NCBI GenBank assembly: GCA_037042915.1
Contig: CM073201.1
Span: 2,790,001 to 2,854,000, forward strand
DNA from: Auricularia sp. M13
Taxonomy: Eukaryota; Basidiomycota; Agaricomycetes; Auriculariales; Auriculariaceae
Direction of reading: 5' to 3'
Length of the DNA: 64,000 bases
Below, piece by piece: positions 57,301-64,000 of the stretch (its first letter is position 1; every line of letters begins with the position of its first letter). Position numbers and translations under genes: made by a program. The notes beneath the pieces are model-generated. The model worked only from the letters and a program-made list of their open reading frames with translations. It was not told where the DNA came from and ran no database searches.

Positions 57301-58933
57301 CTATGCCGACACGAAGATGTCATTCTGCGCGCCAGGCCTAAAGCCCATCTTCATGTTATAACCTGCGAGGCTTGAGTCTATACGGTCCGAAATTTCAACG
57401 AAAGTAGATGGCACCTGGACTGGCCCAGTTCCCGTCTTTCTGTTGGAGCAGGCCGTCGGTGATCAAGTTGTCAGGAATGGAAGGATCTTGGTTGAAGATC
57501 ACCAAGCGCTTGGCCCCTTGAACGCAGTTGTGGCCATTGTCTTCGCACCACTTGGGCGTCTGTGGGGGCGCTATCCGAGGCGCATCTGGGCGAGCATTTG
57601 TGACTTTGCACTTGAAACTGCGTATCCTCGGCGATGAGTCGCGCAGCTGGAGGCCACACCGGCTTACCCGTTCATGTACATGCTATCGAACAGAGATTAT
57701 CATTACTCTGCTCTCAATGCGAATCATTTACTCACTTGGGTTGGCCGCAGTGATCGGGGATCCAGCTCCAGGCACATATGCAGCCGTCTGCAGAAGGCCA
57801 GCCAGTTAAGTCAACACCATTTCGTCAGAAGGTGCGAGAAGACGCACCTTGAGGGCACGCAGGCATGTTCGCAGGAATGAGATACGAGGTGCGACGGTAC
57901 CATGGGCTATTCGGCGCCACGCTGAACACAGTCATGTCTGCGATGCCAACTTGATTTATGTTCGACTTGTAGGCGATCGCTGCAGGCGAAGAGATGAGAC
58001 TTGATGCATCGTACTTGCGCGGCGCCGTCGTCGCTCACCTAGAGCCGTCCCCGCAGCGTTTCCAAAGCCTTTAGTGTGGATGTTTGGAGACGTGATACTG
58101 AGGATGATGAGCACCCCACTGGAAATACGGGAAAGCTCTCTAACCATGTGTTGTTGTTCCAATTCTCGAGCTCCGGATGTTCTGAGCACCGGGGACCGCG
58201 TGAGAATTAATACTCCGGCTTTTGACGGCCTACGTTTGCCATCTGGAGGGGAGGCGCTTAGTATCGGTGCACTCCGCCGAACGAAGGATACGCACCAGTC
58301 CACTTGCTCGTGATGTTGCCCCCTGTGCATATGTTAGGAAACGCGGCCGCGACGTGATGTCTGAGGAGAAATTACCATAACTGAGCGTCGTATGCCCGCG
58401 GCAGTCTAACATCGGGTGAGTGAATCGGCGTGTCGGGGAGGTGACAACGCTTACCTGCCAGCTCAAGCGTTATCCATCCACCGGCAGGGCTGGCGCATGT
58501 CAGAAACCATACGGAATGTGTAGATGGATGTGCGCGGACAGTTCCATGTATTCTCCCTCGGGTGGAGGATAATTACGGCACTGCGGGCGTCCGTAAGCAA
58601 TTGAGAAGGATCGACTCGGTCATAGCGAGCGACCTGTCCGCGGAACCAGAGGGCGTCCCAAGATTTGTTGTACATCGGCATCGCGACTTCTCTGGCGATC
58701 GGATTGTCTACATTGCTGCCAATGGAGTAAGCTCCGTCGTGAGAAAATTGACGGTTATATGTGCCGTACCTGAGATCATTGCGGCAAAACATTCCTGGGA
58801 TTATGATGCATGATCAATATTTCTGAAGACGGAGGTTGACTGAGTACTTGCCGCGGCCCCAAGCGCCAATGTGGGCGTACGACTCGCCAACGAGCTGTGC
58901 AACGACGAGGACGACTGATGCCAAGGGCGTCAT
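57301..58933 (-). CDS. AA14-type lytic polysaccharide monooxygenase 2
   Basis: A minus-strand paralogue of the gene at 46635. MTPLASVVLVVAQLVGESYA is followed by HIGAWGRG, then GMFCRND on the next exon, so the N-terminal brace His is kept. Further blocks: DNPIAREVAMPMYNKSWDAL, CRNYPPPEGEYMEL, WITLELAG, CITSPNIHTKGFGNAAGTAL (second His), FSVAPNSPWYRRTSYLIPAN, DGCICAWSWIPDHCGQPN, FKCKVTNARPDAPRIAPP, CVQGAKRLVIFNQDPSIPDN, GYNMKMGFRPGAQNDIFVSA, then stop at 57301-57303. It shares the 9-nt microexon (58234-58242) in the same phase but lacks the intron before the second His and the C-terminal extension. All blocks are open, so it looks functional. Confidence 0.82.
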
Positions 58934-58982
58934 TGTAAACGAAGAAGGGATGAGTGTTGTGAGTTGCACAGAATCCGGCGGT

Positions 58983-58990
58983 CTTTATAG
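58983..58990 (-). promoter_or_regulatory. TATA box of AA14 gene 2
   Basis: On the minus strand CTATAAAG lies 50 bp before the ATG at 58933. Confidence 0.5.
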
Positions 58991-59954
58991 TACTTGCGCT
59001 GTTCTAGTCACAGCTCATTACGTCCCAATGTTTCCTTGACTAGGGTAGGGCAGAATCGCAGGTGAGGACGTGGACACACACATGCAGAGCCAGGACCTGT
59101 CACGATGTGCAGATAGAAGGTACCTCGACTCTCCTTCAACCAAATTCTAGAAGTCCACTTTTGTTGCGCATGGGCTCGCACCACATGACGTTGAGTCCAG
59201 AGCAGCAGAAGTGCCTGATTCGTGTGGGACTGTGGCGTATGCAGATACCCACAACAGCAGCGTTGGGTCCGTCAAGCGTGAAGAGAAGAATACCACTGAT
59301 CGTCGCACAACGCCGTTGACCGTCATTTTTGAGGGCAACCCCGGACGCTGTCCAGCTGAAGTGCCTAGAAACTCGCAGATCGCGGTCATTCACAAGAGGC
59401 GTCGAAGCAGGAGACAAGGCTCCCTCAGGCAGCTGTTCCATAAGTATGCCGTAACGTCGAGCCGGCCTAGTATAGAGTAGTACGTACCGGCGCACATTCA
59501 GGGATTTGCGGCACCAGGATTCGGACCACAGAGCACGCAAGTTCTGACAGGTAGCAGCCCGGAAATGCGCAAGTGCTCCGGCAGTCGGGGCGATGCCAGA
59601 GTTTGCATCAGCGCGGGATCATTCCACAACGAGAATGCGAATGTTAAATTTTGTCATGAGTCTCAAGGCAACAGTAAGAGCACAGGTGCTCCAGGTGGGC
59701 CAGCCAGAGGCGAGGAGGTCACCATGTGCAAGATTGCTGAACCCACCTGCAAAGTGCCTCGATTTAAAATTAGAAGTCATCGCCTCAGTATGCAGTATCG
59801 TATTTGACCCTGTAAGCGGTGCTACCGATGTGCCTTGCCGTGTCGTGGCCAGATTGCGTCGCTCGCACGATGGGCAGGAATTGGGACCAGAAAGAGCGAT
59901 TGAGTTTGGAATCCCGGGCAGCTCCGACAACGCGGCTTCGCTACCGCCACAACC
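58991..59954. other. Intergenic, no supported gene
   Basis: Frames of 60-134 codons occur on both strands (for example 59136-59540 minus) but overlap, have no family look and no splice continuation. The region must carry the promoter of the DUF924-like copy 2. Confidence 0.4.
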
Positions 59955-60857
59955 ATGTCCGATCAACAGCAGCGTTTGGCAGCAGCGTTGACTCCGCGAT
60001 TCCTCCAAGATGTCTTCGAAACCCGGATTCCGTTCGCAAAGGAGCGCGAATTGGATTTTGGCGTCATCGTCGAAGTGTATTTGCAGGGCGGGTTCGACCT
60101 TGACGCGTTCCGCGATGTCTGCTTCCCCACACTTGAATTGCTCAGCACCATTCCAATGAGCGAGATGCCGGACCTATTGCAATTCCTCCCTCCCCCAGAG
60201 GACCCCGCCTATCCTATGTATTGCTTTGGCCTCCTATATCTCCTTGACCAGAGCCGACTGCTCCTCGAAGGGATGGACGAGCGCTGGCTTCTCGGCTTCT
60301 TTGACCCCCTTGCCATCGGACTCGCGCGACGCGTCGTGGCGCTCCCCGAAAACCTACGGCCCAACGCTCTCCAGCGTTGGCGCGCCATGGGCTACACGTT
60401 CGGCCACTGGGTAATAGCCAACTTCTGGTTCATCGCGGTCTTTGGCCATTCCGAGCAGCTAGCCGACCACGAGATCATGCAGCGCCTCGTCGAGGAGGTG
60501 CGCGAGGCCGTCCAACAGGAGACCAATACCACAGACCCGTTCCTGCCTCTTCGCGAGAAGACTCTCAGCGACCCGGGATCGTTCCTCCGCGCCGGCGACT
60601 ACGGCCCGCCTAAGGGGGACGATATCACAATGGAGGCCTACGCGTACTGGATGATGATGCTCTACGAGGCGCATGTCCCTATAATTCGCACGTTTGGACG
60701 CATGCCCTTCTACAACGGCGCTCTCGGCCGTGCCGACACGGAGGAGGAGAAGGAGTACCTCGGCGCGATCAACAGGCTGGGGTGCGTGACGCCGGAGACC
60801 GAGAAGCGCATCAGAGAGGACGTTTTAGCGGGGCGATGGACGAGGTTGGGAGGCTGA
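59955..60857 (+). CDS. DUF924-like protein, copy 2
   Basis: A single exon of 300 residues from MSDQQQRLAAALTPRFLQDV to GRWTRLGG. It is closely similar to copy 1 throughout (DERWLLGFFDPLAIGLARRV, GYTFGHWVIANFWFIAVFGH, YNGALGRADTEEEKEYLGAI). In the core, LLDQAPR of copy 1 reads LLDQSR, a one-codon loss that removes the Pro. It starts about 1 kb from AA14 gene 2 and runs in the opposite direction. Confidence 0.75.
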   Translation: MSDQQQRLAAALTPRFLQDVFETRIPFAKERELDFGVIVEVYLQGGFDLDAFRDVCFPTLELLSTIPMSEMPDLLQFLPPPEDPAYPMYCFGLLYLLDQSRLLLEGMDERWLLGFFDPLAIGLARRVVALPENLRPNALQRWRAMGYTFGHWVIANFWFIAVFGHSEQLADHEIMQRLVEEVREAVQQETNTTDPFLPLREKTLSDPGSFLRAGDYGPPKGDDITMEAYAYWMMMLYEAHVPIIRTFGRMPFYNGALGRADTEEEKEYLGAINRLGCVTPETEKRIREDVLAGRWTRLGG

Positions 60858-61145
60858 ATGATCCACGCTCGGCTACCAAAATGTTCGCTTGTAAGTTAGC
60901 AGATGGGAGTGCTTTCGCTGTGATACTCGGGGCTCTGTCGGTGTATGCAGTAGCTACGAAGGGTTAATTTTAGGGCGAAATGGCTTGGTTACGCTATTAC
61001 GATAGCCAGAAGAGTTGGTGAGACGGTGTGAGACCCTGGTTTTGCACGCGCAGCAGGCACGAGCGATCGTTCCGGTCAGAGTGGATGCACCAGTGGCTAT
61101 GCTATGATGCGACCTTCTATCGCTTCTTGTCCTGGAACAGTCACG

Positions 61146-62155
61146 ATGGCACAAAGCGAAGATCCATTGCGCTCAATCCTCACTCTCGACCTCTTCGATA
61201 AAGTCGTTCACCATCACATCCCATGGCTAAAGAAATCGGAGGTTGACTACTCCGATGTCGCGGGCTGGTACTTTCGTGGCCGATACGACGGGAATGGTCT
61301 TCACAAGATATGCTACCCGGCACTCAAGCGACTCAGTGAGGTCGGTGTAGACAATATACCTGACCTCATGCGTTATCTCCCACCGCCGGAGGACGCTACT
61401 TTCCCCTTCGCGCTCTGGGACTGCAGATTCTGGTCGATCAAGGGCCGCGCATGCTCTTTAGGGGCGTAGACCAACGCTGGGTCAAGGGCTACTTTGACAT
61501 TTTCTCCAACAAACTTGCTCGACGTCTTCTGGGCCTGGCTAATCAGTTGCGTCCCGACGCGCTACAACGCTGGCTTGACGCCGGGTACACCTTCGAGCAC
61601 TGGGTCGTCTCGCGCTTCTGGTTTATAGCGCCCATTGCGCATTCCGAGGACATCAAAGACCACGAGCTCATGCTGGAGGTCGTAGACGAGCTACGCGTTG
61701 CAGTCGAACAGCACAGTCATACAGCGGACCCGTACCGGAGCATACGAGACCGCGAGACGCTCGCTGACCCAACACTGTTTTCCCGGCGCGCCCTCGAGGG
61801 CCCGCCCAAGGACGACCCTCTCACCATGCCCGCCTTTGCGTATTGGTTTATGATGCTCTTCGATACGCATTACCCGATCATCCGCACGTATGGCCGGTAC
61901 CCCTACAGGAACGGTTCACTAGGCCGCGTGTCAACGGAACAGGAGGAGAGCTTCCTCGTCCAGACCAATGGCTTTGGATGCGTCAATCCGGAGACGGAGG
62001 AGAAGATTCGACAGGACGTCCTTGCTGGGAGGTGGACGCCGCTCGGCGGAGGCGAGGAGCAGGACCTTCCGCGCCTCATGAGCGATCTCAAGCAGCCACT
62101 GGCTCATGGTTCGGTAGCTCCACCCCTCTCCGGAGCTTCACTGCCCAAGGAATGA
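61146..62155 (+). pseudogene. DUF924-like protein, copy 3, with one frameshift
   Basis: The start MAQSEDPLRSILTLDLFDKV is followed by a good match to copies 1 and 2 up to LPPPEDATFPFAL near 61420. There the frame shifts by one base (a base appears lost in GCTCTGGGACTG). The rest continues in the next frame as LQILVDQGPRMLFRGVDQRW, GYTFEHWVVSRFWFIAPIAH, YPYRNGSLGRVSTEQEESFL, RWTPLGG and an extra 28-residue tail to 62155. Only this break is seen, so either the copy was lost recently or the base is a sequence error. It is more divergent from copies 1 and 2 than they are from each other. Confidence 0.7.
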
Positions 62156-62536
62156 CACTGCTGTCCGTTAGCAGGTTCCATCGCTGATTGTAACTAGTGC
62201 GCAAAGTCGCCGAGGTCTGTACCACAATTAGGTCAAGTTATCCTAACATAGAACACGATCTGCGTGGGTCTCGTATTGGCTGAATGGGTCTCCAATTCTG
62301 TCCCTACATACCTTGAAAGTGCGACCGTGAGCGGTGGCCGGAACGATGACAAAGCGCCACTCGAAGCGCTTGCAAAGTTGGAGTCATTATTTGACCTTGT
62401 GGTGCGCAGCCTTGATGGTCATCGCATCCTCCAGGCTCCAGCACCTCAATTCAGGATACTCAGATTCAGCGCCCTCGTCGTGAGCAGTGGCCATCGTGCC
62501 TTCAAGCTTGCCCAGTACTTCCGAACGCGTTCAACC
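62156..62536. other. Intergenic, 5' flank of the glycosylase gene
   Basis: About 380 bp; an in-frame upstream ATG at 62264 exists, but the sequence after it lacks coding character. Confidence 0.4.
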
Positions 62537-64000
62537 ATGCCAACTTTGCGCTCTGCCTCGTCCAAAGCTTCAGGTCAAGATACGCCGAAGAAACGTTCCA
62601 AAGCTCAAGCAATTTCGAAAGACGAGGATGTTAGCTCTGAGCTCGTGGCGCCAACGCCGAAGCGCTCTCCGAGGAAAAAAGCTCGCGTGGAAGACAGTGC
62701 AGAGCAAGAACTTGAAGCGGTACCGGAGACGGTGCCAGCGACCCCCAAGCGCAAGCCTCGTAGCACGGCAGCTTCGCCCAAAAAAACGCCCTCAGCCAGT
62801 GCCGGAGAGCTTGTCACGATCACCGTGCCCCGTGGACCCGAGCCAGAGCTTGTGCCGGCCCAACTTGCGTTCGACCTGGATGCTGCCTACGCACATCTCA
62901 TCAAAGCTGACTCTCGCTTTGCCGAACTCTTCCAGCGCAGGCCATGCAAGCCTTTCGTGCTCCTGAATACAGTGGACCCGTTCAGAACGCTCTGCACCAG
63001 TATACTGTAAGTGCTAGAATCTACTGCTCATACAGATTCATGCTGACGTGTAATCTTCCCAGGTCACAGCAAATTAGTACCCTGGCTGCAAGGTCAATTA
63101 GCCATAGGTTTTGCCGCATGTATGACCCATCGCTGCCCGAGAAATATGAGTGCGTACGCCGCCGACTTCCTGTCTATCACGAATTGACACCCGTGTCCTC
63201 GTCATGTAGAAACGGACAGAATTGGGACCTGTTTCCGACCGCACAGCAGGTGGCCGCAACGCCGCTGCCGGCTCTGCGCGCCGCGGGGCTGTCGACGCGC
63301 AAGGCAGAGTACCTGCACGACCTCGCGGCGCACTTCGCCGACGGGCGCATCACGACGCACAAGCTGCGCGAGGCAACCGACGAGCAGCTCAGCGAGATGC
63401 TCACGGCCGTGCGCGGAATCGGGCCGTGGACGGTGCACATGTTCGCGCTCTTCTCGCTGCGCCATCCCGACATCCTTCCCGTGGGCGACCTCGGCGTGCA
63501 GAAGGGCCTGGCGCGCTGGATTCTCGGCGCACACTCTCCCAAGGACGCTGTGACTCTACCCGTCGAAGAGACCGAGGGCGGAGAGGAGGAGAATGCTCAG
63601 GCCGACGAGCCTGCGCCCCGCGCGACGACTGCGGAGCCTGATGCAGCGTCCGAGCTGCCCGCGCCCATGTTGCCTCCTGGCACGCCCAAGAGGAAGAGTG
63701 TCGAGCTTGGCGATGCGTCCGGCAATGCCGAGCCACTGCTCCCTCCTCCCTTCACGCCATCGCTCAACCGCGTGCTCAATGCTCAAAGTGAGGCCCCTCC
63801 CATCCCGTTACCCGATGGAATATCTGTTGCGCTCTTGCGCTCACGCTTGGCCGGTAAGACGAAAGTCAAGTACGTGTGGCTGCTGCCTTGCTTACAGGAT
63901 AACTTACATGCACATGCAGAGGTGCCATCCTTACGCCAACAGAAATGGAGCAACTTACAAATGCCTGGAGACCTTATCGGTCGATTGGTGCGAACTCTTT
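62537..64000 (+). CDS. MAG1: DNA-3-methyladenine glycosylase (MAG1/AlkA family), 3' end outside the window
   Basis: MPTLRSASSKASGQDTPKKR opens a basic nuclear-localisation-rich N-terminus. The HhH-GPD core follows: CKPFVLLNTVDPFRTLCTSI, SQQISTLAARSISHRFCRM, LSTRKAEYLHDLAAHFADG, and the helix-hairpin-helix plus catalytic region MLTAVRGIGPWTVHMFALFS with LPVGDLGVQKGLARWI, where the Asp of VGDLGV is the catalytic residue. An acidic/Pro insert of about 100 residues precedes AILTPTEMEQLTNAWRPYRS at the window edge. Introns at 63007, 63143 and 63870 keep frame. The enzyme removes alkylated bases in base excision repair. The C terminus is missing only because the window ends. Confidence 0.92.

Noticed and set aside
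59136-59540. 134-codon minus-strand frame near AA14 gene 2
   Set aside because: No AA14 or other motif, overlapping frames on the other strand, no introns that extend it.

Overview
The window is nuclear DNA of a filamentous basidiomycete, most likely a wood-decaying agaricomycete of the Polyporales type. Almost every gene is split by short (about 50-70 nt) GT-AG introns with CTRAY-like branch sites, coding DNA is GC-rich, and the gene content fits: two AA14-type lytic polysaccharide monooxygenases, a PL14-type lyase, a GH93/sialidase-fold protein, a KDZ DNA transposon and several agaricomycete-style orphan proteins. Gene models were made by eye from splice signals and reading-frame phase, so internal exon edges are approximate.

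Layout. 0.6-9.6 kb is a conserved housekeeping block: an RNase H-like protein that has lost its catalytic acids (+), a PL14-like secreted lyase (-), the U3 snoRNP factor UTP5/WDR43 (-) and chaperonin subunit CCT6 (-). 9.7-14.0 kb is gene-poor and repeat-rich. It holds quasi-periodic arrays of a TTTCYRGAAA palindrome, a small ORF split by a 511-bp MITE-like insertion with 14-bp terminal inverted repeats and a 6-bp direct repeat, and a small three-exon gene (paralogue A). 14.0-27.7 kb is an accessory block built around a KDZ transposase fused to a C-terminal Ulp1-type cysteine peptidase (-). Beside it lie two unknown genes and a large low-complexity protein with a divergent HMG-box-like segment (+); an HMG-like companion is what is known for multi-gene KDZ elements. 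Paralogue B of the small three-exon gene lies just beyond this block at 28.5 kb, so the two copies flank it in the same orientation.

29.9-36.2 kb carries surface and secreted proteins: a mucin-like single-pass membrane protein, a GH93/BNR protein and a GPI-type secreted cysteine protein, plus an orphan gene. 36.8-46 kb returns to core genes: RPC1 (largest subunit of RNA polymerase III), an orphan, a stefin/cystatin-like gene whose first coding exon is only the ATG, and the GINS subunit SLD5. 46.6-62.2 kb holds two AA14 genes interleaved with three intronless DUF924-like paralogues (the third with one frameshift), a small membrane protein and a DUF4045/gelsolin-like protein. The window ends inside a MAG1/AlkA-type DNA-3-methyladenine glycosylase.

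Themes. The secreted set (PL14, GH93-like, AA14 x2) fits extracellular plant cell wall attack. The KDZ block is the most unusual region: transposase, a peptidase-like tail, a chromatin-type HMG-like partner and two orphan genes, in a region rich in a repeated palindrome. No rRNA, tRNA, CRISPR array or recognisable retroelement was found.
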